DNA of 56,727 nt. It comes from Azospirillum humicireducens (GTDB lineage Bacteria; Pseudomonadota; Alphaproteobacteria; Azospirillales; Azospirillaceae). How positions within the stretch are numbered: the stretch's first letter is position 1; the number at the start of each line of letters is the position of its first letter. Where the stretch lies: positions 86,120 to 142,846 of the forward strand of contig NZ_CP028906.1 of assembly GCF_001639105.2 (NCBI RefSeq), read 5' to 3'. Of the stretch, positions 15,836 to 24,692 are shown in pieces. Made by a program: the position numbers and the translations under genes. The notes beneath the pieces are model-generated. The model searched no databases. It worked only from the letters and a program-made list of their open reading frames with translations, and was not told the DNA's origin.

Positions 15836-17089
15836 ATGACCGAGTCGTTCCAACTGTTCCAGCGTGCAGGCAGCAGCAAATGGTGGGTGCGTTTCAGCAT
15901 CAAGGGCCAAGGGCAAATCCGAAAGTCCCTGGACACCACCGACCAGAACGAAGCGCACCAGCGGGCACGCAAGGCGTTTTACGAAGCCTCCTACCGGGCT
16001 GAGAACGGGCTGACAGCGACCGTCGTCAAGTTCGCCACGGTGGCGGAGGAGTTCATCGCCAAGATCGAACGTGAGGTGAAACGCGGCGAACGGAACGTGG
16101 CGCAAGGGCAGAAGGCTCCCGCCATCATCCGGCGCTACTTCGTGGGCTATTTCGGCGACCGCCCAGTGGACGGCATCACCGACCGAGACGTGAGCGCCTA
16201 CATCGAGTGGCGCAAGGACTACTGGACGACGGGTCCGGGCAAGGACATCGCGTTCATCCCCTACATGCGGGCTGGCAGGCAAATCCGTCGCCCCGTCACC
16301 AAGCGCGAAGTCCCCAGCCTGTCCCGCCAGCGGAATGAAAGCGTCCTGCTGCGGCAGTTGCTGCGATTCGCTGCCAAGCAAGGCTACATCAAGCAAGCGG
16401 CAATGCCGGAGATCGAGGTGACGAAGGCGCCCGACGTGCCCCGCCCCAGCTTTACAGCTAATGAATTCGGCAAGCTGACGGAAACGTCCCTGGCGCGCAT
16501 TTCCGAAACGTCCAACGACCGCGTCCGACGCGACCGTGCCATTCTGCACGCCTACATGATGATTGCAGCCTTCACAGGCTGCCGTCCGACGGAAATGAAG
16601 GGGCTGAATTGGGGCGACGTGTTGGGCTACCGTGACGGGCGTGAGAAGCCCTTTGCTGAACGCGACATCCGCGTCCGTGTGCGTGGCAAAGGCAAGTTTC
16701 GCACCTTCATTCCACTGGAGGCGGCGCTACCCTCCTTCGACCTGCTGTGGACGTTTGCTAAGAACGCCCTAGGGCGGGAGCCGATTGACAGTGACCCCGT
16801 CTTTGTAACCACGCAGGGGAAGCGGCTGGACAGCGTGAAAAGGAGCCTGAGCGAGCTACTGAGCGCATGCGACCTGCTGACCGATCATCGCGGTGTGCGT
16901 CGCACCTCCTACTCCTTCCGCCACTTCTACATCAGCCAGCAGTTGATGGCGGGAGTGGACATTTTCATCCTCGCGCAGAACACGGGCACGAGCAGCGACA
17001 TGATCCACCGCTTCTATGCGGACGTGAAGCTGGAGTTGATGAAGGACCACCTGCGGCCGGAGTGGCAGAAGCTCCACGCCACAGTATGA
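15836..17089 (+). CDS. int: Tyrosine-type integrase of the element
   Basis: Site-specific recombinase of 417 residues, expected to integrate and excise the element at tRNA-Phe. The N-terminal part is an arm-binding and SAM-like core-binding region; the catalytic domain has Arg about 250 (FTGCRPTEMKGL), YSFRHFYIS with the H-x-x-R block near 360, and the nucleophile Tyr in HRFYADV. I chose the ATG at 15836 because GGGAG is five bases upstream; the GTG at 15824 has nothing. It lies next to the tRNA and reads inward, as is usual. Confidence 0.95.
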   Translation: MTESFQLFQRAGSSKWWVRFSIKGQGQIRKSLDTTDQNEAHQRARKAFYEASYRAENGLTATVVKFATVAEEFIAKIEREVKRGERNVAQGQKAPAIIRRYFVGYFGDRPVDGITDRDVSAYIEWRKDYWTTGPGKDIAFIPYMRAGRQIRRPVTKREVPSLSRQRNESVLLRQLLRFAAKQGYIKQAAMPEIEVTKAPDVPRPSFTANEFGKLTETSLARISETSNDRVRRDRAILHAYMMIAAFTGCRPTEMKGLNWGDVLGYRDGREKPFAERDIRVRVRGKGKFRTFIPLEAALPSFDLLWTFAKNALGREPIDSDPVFVTTQGKRLDSVKRSLSELLSACDLLTDHRGVRRTSYSFRHFYISQQLMAGVDIFILAQNTGTSSDMIHRFYADVKLELMKDHLRPEWQKLHATV

Positions 17090-17137
17090 CGCACAGAGGC
17101 GGGCAAGGCGTCCAGCCCTACCCGCCTGCCCTCTCTG

Positions 17138-17587
17138 TCACTTCTTCACCGCAGCGCGCGGCTTCTTGGTCGGCTTGTTCTTCTGGTTGGCCTTCAGCGC
17201 GGCGTCCAGCTCGCCGGCGGTCACGGCCTGCACCAGCGTGTCGATCACGGCGGGGAGCGCATCCAACGTTCCGACCTCCACGACCTTTTGACCGTTGGCG
17301 ATCACGACGGGCGTGTTGCAGTAGCTCATCTGGAAAAGGTAGGCACCATTGACGCCCTTCCAGAACCATTTCCGGGGCTGCTTGGAACGCTGAACCAGCA
17401 CCCGCTGCCCATCCTGCTCCTCGTAACGCCGGACCATTACGGTGTGCTGCCGGCCTTCCAGTTCAGCGCGGACCATTTCCGCCTGCTGATGGAGGGACGC
17501 AACAACCTTTTCACGCATCCGTCCTTCGGCGGAAACCTCCCGCTTCCGAGCCACGTTCACCAGCTTCAAAGTATCCAGCGCGCCCAT
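17138..17587 (-). CDS. DUF6641-like protein
   Basis: The layout matches DUF6641-type proteins of integrative elements: an N-terminal LDTLKLVN motif, a basic coiled middle (REKVVASLHQQAEMVRAELEG), WFWKGVNGAYLFQMSY with conserved aromatics, a V-E-V-G-T-L-D-ALP stretch and a C-terminal AVTAGELDAALKANQ followed by a Lys-rich tail. Function is unknown. The ATG at 17587 has AAGGGTG upstream; the longer frame starts in sequence without a ribosome site. It is transcribed towards int and separated from the VapE gene by a terminator and the candidate origin. Confidence 0.65.
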   Translation of the reverse strand: MGALDTLKLVNVARKREVSAEGRMREKVVASLHQQAEMVRAELEGRQHTVMVRRYEEQDGQRVLVQRSKQPRKWFWKGVNGAYLFQMSYCNTPVVIANGQKVVEVGTLDALPAVIDTLVQAVTAGELDAALKANQKNKPTKKPRAAVKK

Positions 17588-17718
17588 GTTGTTCACCCTT
17601 TGTTTGCGTTGCTGGTCAACGTCTAACACGGGCTGACCATTTGTCTATCGATTTGATCGGGATTCTGGTGAGTTCGATAAACGACCTCGACCATTATCTG
17701 TAAAGGCATGGAACCATG

Positions 17719-17746
17719 AAAAAGGGCCTCACTTTGAGTGAAGCCC
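17719..17746 (-). terminator. Rho-independent terminator of the VapE transcript
   Basis: On the minus strand GGGCTTCACT and AGTGAGGCCC form a hairpin (one mismatch, CAA loop) followed directly by TTTTT. It is 270 bases beyond the VapE stop. Confidence 0.7.
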
Positions 17747-17842
17747 TGCATGTGAACTGTGAAATGGTCGGCTGCCTTCCTTCCCCTCTCCGTCTGTCGC
17801 GCTCTTCTGTCGTATAAGAAGTTGAATGGGGAGGATGCACGA

Positions 17843-18004
17843 AGTGCAGGATATGCATGTATGAATGCGAGAAATGCCTTGGCGCATTTCATTTATAATT
17901 TTTTTTCTGATCAAATCAAAAAAGTATATGCACATCCTGCACTTCCTACACAATTCCAACAAACACAAGGAGTTAAGCAGTGTAGGATGTGTGCAGGATG
18001 TGCA
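17843..18004. repeat. Iteron-like repeats GTGCAGGATGTGCAT in both orientations
   Basis: One direct copy at 17844-17858, one inverted copy at 17928-17942, one direct copy at 17991-18005; the last two are extended by GTGTAGGA, giving an inverted repeat with 23-25-base arms. Confidence 0.6.
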
Positions 18005-18012
18005 TGAACTAG

Positions 18013-19467
18013 TTAGAACATGTTGCGCACGTACTTGATACCCTTGCTTGTCTTCTTGTCACTCCAGCCGAAATTCACGTTCTGCTTCATCAGGCGCTTC
18101 ATCTCGGAACCAAACCAACGTATGGTGGAATTGCGCAAGGGGAACTTGGTCTTCTCCCACTGCGCATACGCGTCGAACAGCGTCGCAGCCATCACTCCAT
18201 CACCGTACTGCTCGCTTGAAAGCTCCGCAGCCCAAAGTTCGACCGGACTCTGCGCTCTCGCAGCTTCTTGTACCTTGGACAGTTCTTCAGCAAACGCTCC
18301 TAGTGGATCTTGTCCGTCAGGGTCTACGCTGCCCCAGAGTGCTTGGAAGCAGGTACTGTTAACGACTTCAAAGTCCATCTTCTGTTTACAGTACAGAGCG
18401 ACAAAGCGCCTATTGCCTGTTTCATCCGTGATAAGCTGCTGAATGTCCTTGTTACTGCTGCCAATGAAGGTCGCATTCTGCTGGACGTGTTCGGTACGAT
18501 TTGTATGCATCGGGCGTCTGGTCAGCATCTTGGCTGTGATGATGTGCTTCACCTTGTCCCAGTCGGCACGATTAGCGAAGCCCATCTCGTCCAGCACGAG
18601 GACATAATTGTCCCAAAGGTCAATGTTCCTGTCGTCGGTGATCTGTCCGAAGTCCGTATAGGCGACGCCGTCGTTCACCGGCTCCAGGAACTTCTGCAAC
18701 AAGGTGCTCTTGCCGCCTCCCTGGGCTCCCAACAGCACGGGCATGATGTGATAACCAACCTCATGGCCAAGCGCCTTGCGTTTCACCATCCATACAAATT
18801 TTTTCAGCACCGCAGCCGCAAATTCACTGCTTTGCTCCACATCATCAAATGCAGCGCGGGCAAGTGCCTGCCACTGTCCGTCTATGTCACGCTTGCTCAG
18901 GTCGGATGCCGTTCCGAACATGCGCGCCGTAAGCCAATAGCGGGCTTCCTTTCTCTGCTCCTCAATCCAGCGGCTCACCGCGTCATCAATCGCATGGCGG
19001 GTGAACGCAAGGCCGAACTCCTCACAGGCAATGCGGCAATCACGCGCAAACAAGTCACCGCGGTAATGAGTGGAATAGTAACTTGCGACGTAAATGCGCG
19101 CCTCCTTGCTCTGTAGGTCAGCGTCTGTCACCGACTTGCCCTGGGGATCTTTGACCTCCATTTTGCGGGACAGCACCCCTTTGTAGGAAACTTCAACATT
19201 GTTCTGCTTTGCTACAAGCGCCACCAACTGGGACGCCTTTTTAGGCGCAACCCCATGCTCTTCCTCCAGGCGGTAGTCGCGAAGTGCGTTGGTGAACTGT
19301 GTCCTGTTAATTCCCAACCAATCTCGACAATACGCATAAAGGTCTTCCACATCGGACGGTTCAAAGTTGACCATGCGCAGCAGTTGGGAAATGGACACCC
19401 CATGCTGTTCCTTGATGCTGATGGCTTTGGCTTCATTCAATTCGCTAAATAGTTTCTGGTTAATCAT
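18013..19467 (-). CDS. VapE-like (virulence-associated E family) helicase/primase-type protein
   Basis: P-loop protein of 484 residues of the VapE family found in phages, satellites and islands. Walker A is GAQGGGKST (247-255), Walker B is VLVLDEM (289-295), and a sensor strand FIGSSNK ends near 340; an arginine in DETGNRRF follows. The N-terminal 240 residues are helical and do not show a recognised primase motif, so it may act as helicase or replication initiator only. It reads away from the small gene at 19754 and towards the iteron region. It should drive replication of the excised element (inference). Confidence 0.85.
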   Translation of the reverse strand: MINQKLFSELNEAKAISIKEQHGVSISQLLRMVNFEPSDVEDLYAYCRDWLGINRTQFTNALRDYRLEEEHGVAPKKASQLVALVAKQNNVEVSYKGVLSRKMEVKDPQGKSVTDADLQSKEARIYVASYYSTHYRGDLFARDCRIACEEFGLAFTRHAIDDAVSRWIEEQRKEARYWLTARMFGTASDLSKRDIDGQWQALARAAFDDVEQSSEFAAAVLKKFVWMVKRKALGHEVGYHIMPVLLGAQGGGKSTLLQKFLEPVNDGVAYTDFGQITDDRNIDLWDNYVLVLDEMGFANRADWDKVKHIITAKMLTRRPMHTNRTEHVQQNATFIGSSNKDIQQLITDETGNRRFVALYCKQKMDFEVVNSTCFQALWGSVDPDGQDPLGAFAEELSKVQEAARAQSPVELWAAELSSEQYGDGVMAATLFDAYAQWEKTKFPLRNSTIRWFGSEMKRLMKQNVNFGWSDKKTSKGIKYVRNMF

Positions 19468-19753
19468 ACCTGTCTCCGAAAATAAAAATGCCCTGTAGCG
19501 TTTTGGCAGGCGCTACAGGGCTTGGGCTATGTGGTGAATGTTGGCATGAAAAAGCGCCCCATGCCTGGGCCGATCTCACCATATTAAATAGCCATTTCTC
19601 GCAGCATGTAGCCTGCCTCACTTTTGCTGCGACCATTATTATAAAGAGTTGAGCCTATACCCGCAAAATTAAAGGCAATGCTGGCGTCAACCATTTTTAT
19701 TTATACACATGCGTCATCCCGCTAAATACCAGAACGTCAACGGGAGAAAGCTC
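19468..19753. other. Leader region of the VapE gene with a strong hairpin
   Basis: Non-coding. A perfect 11-bp stem, GCCCTGTAGCG with CGCTACAGGGC (19490-19521), lies ahead of VapE and is followed on the minus strand by a T-rich tract. A second, smaller pair, GGCATG with CATGCC, is at 19543-19566. Confidence 0.5.
19490..19521 (-). terminator. Terminator-like hairpin in the VapE leader (possible attenuator)
   Basis: Perfect 11-bp stem, 10-base loop, then ATTTTTATTTT and, 12 bases on, the ribosome site and start of VapE. It would end transcripts before the gene, so it either attenuates VapE or terminates a short upstream RNA. Confidence 0.45.
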
Positions 19754-19954
19754 ATGCGATTACAAGACATCATCGGCTATGATATTTTTGAAGATGGAGA
19801 CGCTCTGGATCGACAACGCGACGCCATCAAGCGACAGCAGAACCAGTTAAGAGTGAGGGCCAAGCAGATTGATGTAGAGAAGGCCAAGCAGACGTCCCTG
19901 AAAAAGCAGCGACAATTGCTTGACCTGACCCGCCGAACCAAAAGTGTGAACTGA
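19754..19954 (+). CDS. Small charged coiled protein (66 aa), unknown
   Basis: I do not recognise this family. The ATG at 19754 has GGGAG seven bases upstream. The protein starts MRLQDIIGYDIFEDGD and then forms one long basic helix rich in Lys, Arg and Gln (DAIKRQQNQLRVRAKQIDVE), probably a coiled coil. It has no signal peptide. Small proteins of this kind occur in phages and islands, but function is not inferred. A start at 19709 is possible. Confidence 0.55.
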   Translation: MRLQDIIGYDIFEDGDALDRQRDAIKRQQNQLRVRAKQIDVEKAKQTSLKKQRQLLDLTRRTKSVN

Positions 19955-20497
19955 GTTTTCGTATGAACCAACCCTCCACACTGCCCCTCACATCACGTCC
20001 TCATTGCCGCCGCCATAGCAAGCTGCCTGTCTCGATGAATGCTCACCCGCTATGGTCAGTAGCTCACTCAGCGTCAAAGCGCGCCCAGGCGCTTGCTACG
20101 TTCCTTGGAGGGCCATGAGAGTTGGATAATCGAACTCGATCCAAGTCCGCAAAACCTCTCTTTTTTTGGGGGCTGAAATACCCTCTAAAGGTAATTGCTT
20201 GTCAATTAAGCATCTATTATGAAGCCTCCGATTCATAACGCTTACCAATCGTTTTTATTGTGTTCGTATCGCCTTTGTAACTTTTAGTAACGCCTGAGGT
20301 CGCAAATATCCTCGAAAGGAGGTAGCTACATCCTCTGAGCAATTCCGAAAGGAGATCATAGAAAGTTAGCATTTTCGCTAAGGTACTTTGTAGAATCGCC
20401 GCCTTATATTGACGTTCTCATCAATTCAGCTACAATATGTTGATAGGGCATGACCTCCGTAATAGCAGGAAGCCCTGGATAGGTTAACGGCTAAGCT
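19955..20497. other. Non-coding region left of the methyltransferase gene
   Basis: No gene can be supported. It is AT-rich in its second half, holds a T7 tract at 20160 and the left copy of a 20-bp repeat at 20119-20138. A partial dyad, GAGGTAGCTACATCCTC, at 20321-20337 might be a control site for the restriction-modification genes. Confidence 0.4.
20119..20138 (+). repeat. 20-bp direct repeat, left of the restriction-modification genes
   Basis: GAGTTGGATAATCGAACTCG; the same sequence recurs at 22800-22819 on the other side of the module. Confidence 0.85.
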
Positions 20498-21625
20498 ATG
20501 GGGATTGAAAGAAATATGGGCGGACTCACCTGCGTTTCTGCCTTTTCTGGTGGCATGGGATTGGACCTGGGGTTGGAACGGGCTGGCTTCAAAGTGCTGT
20601 TTGCTGCCGATAATTTTCCAGCCGCGGTCGATACAATCAATGCCAATAGACCTCATTTACCAGTTTATTCTGGAAACGTTGAAGCCCTGAATAAGGCTAT
20701 TATTCAGGGTATGACAGGCGCTAGCCTGCACGATCTAGATCTCCTAGCCGGTGGACCGCCCTGTCAAAGTTTCAGCACAGCAGGAAAGCGCCTTGGTGCG
20801 TCATGCGAGGAAAATGGCCATCTCGTTTTTGAATTTCTAAGATTGGTAAATGAACTACGCCCAAAGGCGTTCCTGATGGAAAATGTAAAAGGTATTCTGT
20901 CTGCTTCTCTTGAATGGCGCCAACTACCATATAATAATAACGGAAAGCGAATAGATAAGTTACACGGGAGCCTTCTGCGCGCTTTCCTGAGAAAAGCAGA
21001 AGAAATCGGCTATTCGGTCTCTTATGCAGAACTGAATGCCGCTGATTACGGTGTTCCTCAATCTCGCCCCCGCATATTCTTCATCGGGTATAAAGATGGA
21101 ACACAACCAACTTTTCCTGCTCCAACACACTCTAAGACTGGCGACCTTCTCCTCCCCCCATGGGAAAAGATCGGAAGCGTTCTTACGGATCTTCCTGAAA
21201 CATCCTACTGTGCAAAATTTAGCGAGAGAAAAGTCAAATATTTACGATTAATTCCCGCAGGCGGAAACTGGCGAGATCTTCCTGTTCACCTACAGCAAGA
21301 GTCAATGGGAAAGGCGTTCTACGCGAAGGGGGGACGTACAGGTTATTGGCGGCGGTTGTCATTTGAGGAAACAGCCCCTACAATTCTGACAGAACCACAA
21401 AATGCTAGCACTTCTCTTTGTCACCCGACAGAAAACCGTCCCATTAGCGTCCGGGAATGTGCAAGAATACAAACATTCCCTGACGAATGGATTTTCTGTG
21501 GAAAAGGAAGTGATCAGTACAAACTTGTGGGGAATGCAGTGCCGGTTAAACTAGCTGACGCTGTGGGGAAACATATAGCGTCTATCTTAGCTATGAAACG
21601 ATCCGGCCTTCCTAAAGCAGCTTAG
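20498..21625 (+). CDS. DNA (cytosine-5-)methyltransferase
   Basis: C5-cytosine DNA methyltransferase of 375 residues. Motif I is SAFSGGMGLDLGLERAGF, motif IV with the catalytic Cys is GGPPCQSFSTAGKR, motif VI is MENVKG, motif VIII QSRPRIFFIGY, then a target-recognition region, motif IX RECARIQTFPDEW and motif X GNAVPVKLADAVGKHI. All key residues are present. Base composition is much lower in GC than the chromosome. It faces a PmeII-like restriction gene tail to tail with a shared terminator, so they form a type II system. The recognised sequence is unknown. The start could also be the ATG at 20516. Confidence 0.95.
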   Translation: MGIERNMGGLTCVSAFSGGMGLDLGLERAGFKVLFAADNFPAAVDTINANRPHLPVYSGNVEALNKAIIQGMTGASLHDLDLLAGGPPCQSFSTAGKRLGASCEENGHLVFEFLRLVNELRPKAFLMENVKGILSASLEWRQLPYNNNGKRIDKLHGSLLRAFLRKAEEIGYSVSYAELNAADYGVPQSRPRIFFIGYKDGTQPTFPAPTHSKTGDLLLPPWEKIGSVLTDLPETSYCAKFSERKVKYLRLIPAGGNWRDLPVHLQQESMGKAFYAKGGRTGYWRRLSFEETAPTILTEPQNASTSLCHPTENRPISVRECARIQTFPDEWIFCGKGSDQYKLVGNAVPVKLADAVGKHIASILAMKRSGLPKAA

Positions 21626-21634
21626 CAAGAATAC

Positions 21635-21666
21635 CAACATTGGGGAGCACCTACTCCCCAATGTTG
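21635..21666. terminator. Bidirectional terminator between methyltransferase and restriction enzyme genes
   Basis: A perfect 13-bp stem, CAACATTGGGGAG with CTCCCCAATGTTG, and a six-base loop in the 81-base gap between convergent genes. Confidence 0.7.
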
Positions 21667-21706
21667 TTGTGCATTACAAAAATGCGTTACCTGAACCGAG
21701 ACATTT

Positions 21707-22540
21707 TTAGATATTCACAGATCTGAATAGCTTCAAATAATTCAAGCTTCCGTCTTTTTCCCCAATTATTTCATTTGCTATTTCTGCCAACCGTTGAATC
21801 AGTTCCGGGACAAGTGACTCCTGAACATCTGAACGAAATTCAGCACAAAGCAGGCCAACCACCTCACCAACCTTTGCATCATAGTCCTGATCTCCGGAGC
21901 CAACTTTTGACCAGAACTCGCGGCTACGCATAGACGTATACTGCTGCCCCTTCGGATTCGTAGTTTTGGCTTTTCCGTAGCAGGGGGCAAACACGCCTAC
22001 GAACAACTTTCCTTCTTGCTGATAGTGCTGCTTCAGAATTGAAATAGTATTTGAGAGATTCTTGCGGGTACTCATTGGCATGCAATCCCAACTCATCTTC
22101 ACCTGATAAGCCGTGACAGCGTTTCTTTCTACAATTTCATAATCAAAGTCATCAGGAAGATGAGGTACAGAAGCACCAGGGTGACAAATCTTTGCAATTG
22201 CCTCAAGAAGATGCCCTACCGCCTCCTCCTCCGATGCGAACAGCGCACTTTTTACTTGGTAATCAGCCCACTCTTTAACGGTCTTTACACCACGAATTTT
22301 AACAAGAAATGGATTTGTACGCTTCAGCCTCTCACGCACTTTTAGTTCTGAGAACCGCTTCTTCATCCTATCACTATATAGCTCCTTTGCTTTATCAACT
22401 ATTTTCGAGGCTTGATCTTGGCTGACTGAGAGTATCGTCATTACCTTTGCGATTAGTTCTGCTTGCGTTTCTTCTGAAATATGCAAACTCACCCCTTTTT
22501 TGGGGAGAATCGGTTCTTCATCATCTTGAATCTCAGTCAT
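21707..22540 (-). CDS. PmeII-like type II restriction endonuclease
   Basis: The 277 residues resemble the PmeII family of type II restriction enzymes: NPFLVKIRGVKTVKEWADYQV, the EEEAVGHLLEAIAK helix, then DFDYEIVE...AYQVKMSWD, which fits a PD-(D/E)XK-like core with Gln in place of the usual acidic residue before Lys, and VFAPCYGKAK followed by SREFWSKVGSGD. The N-terminal 65 residues are helical. It is convergent with the C5 methyltransferase and shares its AT-rich composition. Specificity is unknown. Family assignment is from memory of the pattern, not from a search. Confidence 0.75.
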   Translation of the reverse strand: MTEIQDDEEPILPKKGVSLHISEETQAELIAKVMTILSVSQDQASKIVDKAKELYSDRMKKRFSELKVRERLKRTNPFLVKIRGVKTVKEWADYQVKSALFASEEEAVGHLLEAIAKICHPGASVPHLPDDFDYEIVERNAVTAYQVKMSWDCMPMSTRKNLSNTISILKQHYQQEGKLFVGVFAPCYGKAKTTNPKGQQYTSMRSREFWSKVGSGDQDYDAKVGEVVGLLCAEFRSDVQESLVPELIQRLAEIANEIIGEKDGSLNYLKLFRSVNI

Positions 22541-22799
22541 AATAGCTCCGCTCGGTAAATTGGACGGAGAGTAATGTCAGACACAGTATCTCTTGGCAAG
22601 CACCAGAAGCAGACCCGCCTTCAAATCTGAAGCGATACAGGTCCATTGCTCACTAACTGAAAGCTGTACAAAATCAACAAAGCGCTTCGGCATCGTTGCC
22701 AATCAATAATTCAGTTACAAGTTTTCATACTCAGCAGCTATAGCTATCTGCCAAGCTCCAATTCCAGGCATGACGCGCATAACGTTAGATGGCCTACAG

Positions 22800-22819
22800 G
22801 AGTTGGATAATCGAACTCG
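22800..22819 (+). repeat. 20-bp direct repeat, right of the restriction-modification genes
   Basis: Second copy of GAGTTGGATAATCGAACTCG. It lies 12 bases ahead of the sensor-kinase start. The 260 bases to its left (22541-22799) hold no other feature I can support. Confidence 0.85.
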
Positions 22820-22831
22820 TCGGAGCCTGTT

Positions 22832-24685
22832 GTGCCAATCGCGCGTTCACGCCTGCTCTCGTTGTTGCTGGCTGCCCTCCTATTTCTGGTATTGAAAGCA
22901 CTACTCTACAGGGTAGCAGGTTTGTTCGATGTCGCTCCCAACGCCAGTGCGTGGTATCCGCCAATCGGGTTGATGCTGGCATTCACCATTCACAGTGGTT
23001 GGGGAGCAATTCCCTTCTTATTCATTCCATCCGATCTGCTCGCCTATGGCACAGTCAACAGCTTCAGCCTGCTCATTATCCCGCAAGCCATTATGGTCGG
23101 CGCAACCGGGTTGGCCCTTCGACGCTGGTTCACTTCCGACGTGTTCAGCACATCGAAAGGCGTTGGAACGTTCATAACTGTAGCTTTAATTTCCGTATCT
23201 GTGCTGTTCTTCATTTCGACGGCGACCGTACAGATCATCACCGCCCGCCACATTTCCATTACGGACAACATCAACTTCGCTTATTGGCTCGGGGATATGT
23301 CAGGGGTGTTGCTTTGCACGCCCGTCTTCCTTGCGCTCTTTCATCTCGCCGACCGACAACCTGCTTGGAAATCGACCTCTTGGTTTCCGCTGACCGGCCC
23401 AACCATGGCGCAATCCGCCGGATTGGTTGTTGCCGCTTTGCTGATATGGTTCCTGTCGCGGAACCTGCTGTCCAGCCCGGCTAGTTCATTCTTTCTTCTC
23501 ATCCTGCCCATTGCGGTTGCCGGGTTCCTGTGGGGTTTTGGCGCTTCAACGCTGACCGCCTTTCTGGTCAATCTCGGACTTGTTCTGCTTGTGCGTGGAG
23601 TGCTGGACACTCGCGATGTGGTCGATCTACAGGTGTTCATGCTAGCCGCCGGGGCGACGGGCTTGCTTCTGGGGGCCTTGGGCAGCACGCGCATGGAACT
23701 GCTCGGGCGAAACGCGCATTTGGTCCGTGCCATAGAGGAAGCCCCATTGGGCATTGCCCTGTTGGAGCATCAGCCCCACAAGCTCGACGTTGCTTTCGCC
23801 AACCCCACCTTCCTGCGCTTTACCCCAGACGCCACGCCCATTCTCCAGCGGCTTCAACGAAACCCTGAGTTTGAGGGAGATGCGCAGACTGGTGAACGGA
23901 CTTTGCACTGGACCATCAAGCCCGCCGCGGCCTCATCGCAGGGGAAGACGCTGATTGCCATTGTGCGGGACGTGACGGAGCAGCGTCGGAGGGAGCAGGC
24001 AGAGCAGCACCAACGCCGTATGGTAGCCATTGGGGAGATCGCCGGCGGCATGGCACACGAACTCAATAACCTCCTTCATCCGATCATAAATCTCAGTCAG
24101 CAGGCACGGAAAAATGCTGCTAGCAAACCGGAGCGGCTTGGGAAGGCCCTCAGCATCATCGAGGACAGTGCCCGTGGGTCTGCCCGGTTGGTCCGTCAGG
24201 TGCTGTCATTTGCCCGCAGTGATGAAGAGATCGGGAAAGGTACGGAACTGATCGCCGCGCTTCGCGACTCGGTGGAGCTGCTGACATCGACTCTTCCACC
24301 CACCTTTACCATCATGTTGACCCATGACGTGCCGTCAGCCTTGGTCAACCTGACACGTACGGAAACCAGCCAGATCGTCACGAACCTCGTCGTCAATGCT
24401 CTGGATGCGACCGACCAGAGAGGCCGTCTCACCATTCATATCGGACAGCCCGCAAACGGGTCCGTAACCGTGACTGTCAAGGACGATGGTCCCGGCATCT
24501 CCGCAGAGGACGCGGAGCGCATCATGGAGCCGTTCTTCACCACCAAGCCGCATGGACGCGGAACGGGCTTGGGGTTGGCGGTTGTGCGTGACCTCCTGCT
24601 GCGTCGTAATGGCTCCATCAATCTCGTCACCCAGTCTCCCCAAGGCGCATGCTTTGTGCTATCTATTCAGAGCACTGCTGAGTGA
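22832..24685 (+). CDS. MASE1-type membrane sensor histidine kinase
   Basis: The N-terminal 290 residues contain about eight hydrophobic segments with the MASE1 pattern (FDVAPNASAWYPPIGLMLAF near the start). A PAS-like domain follows (MELLGRNAHLVRAIEEAPLG), then HisKA with GGMAHELNNLLHP (His about 409) and HATPase with NLVVNALDAT, DDGPGIS and GTGLGLAVVRDL. The start is GTG with GGAG six bases upstream. The next gene, 7 bases on, is a lone receiver, so the two form a phosphorelay pair. The signal is unknown. Confidence 0.9.
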   Translation: MPIARSRLLSLLLAALLFLVLKALLYRVAGLFDVAPNASAWYPPIGLMLAFTIHSGWGAIPFLFIPSDLLAYGTVNSFSLLIIPQAIMVGATGLALRRWFTSDVFSTSKGVGTFITVALISVSVLFFISTATVQIITARHISITDNINFAYWLGDMSGVLLCTPVFLALFHLADRQPAWKSTSWFPLTGPTMAQSAGLVVAALLIWFLSRNLLSSPASSFFLLILPIAVAGFLWGFGASTLTAFLVNLGLVLLVRGVLDTRDVVDLQVFMLAAGATGLLLGALGSTRMELLGRNAHLVRAIEEAPLGIALLEHQPHKLDVAFANPTFLRFTPDATPILQRLQRNPEFEGDAQTGERTLHWTIKPAAASSQGKTLIAIVRDVTEQRRREQAEQHQRRMVAIGEIAGGMAHELNNLLHPIINLSQQARKNAASKPERLGKALSIIEDSARGSARLVRQVLSFARSDEEIGKGTELIAALRDSVELLTSTLPPTFTIMLTHDVPSALVNLTRTETSQIVTNLVVNALDATDQRGRLTIHIGQPANGSVTVTVKDDGPGISAEDAERIMEPFFTTKPHGRGTGLGLAVVRDLLLRRNGSINLVTQSPQGACFVLSIQSTAE

Positions 24686-24692
24686 AGGCTCC

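Larger units (their letters stand above)
17588..18012. other. Candidate replication origin region
   Basis: No credible gene. It contains a terminator (17719-17746), a copy of GTGCAGGATATGCAT near 17844, an extremely AT-rich tract (17888-17927) and a large inverted repeat (17930-17952 with 17980-18004) made of GTGCAGGATGTGCA-like units. This lies directly beyond the stop of the VapE gene. Iterons, an AT-rich melting zone and an adjacent helicase gene are the usual parts of an origin. Confidence 0.5.

Noticed and set aside
17759..18007. 82-aa plus-strand frame in the candidate origin
   Set aside because: It is made of the AT-rich tract and repeats, has no ribosome site and no protein-like pattern.
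20040..20170. Short plus-strand frame ending SWIIELDPSPQNLSFFGG at the left 20-bp repeat
   Set aside because: It resembles the frame at the right copy only because of the repeat itself; no start and no family support.
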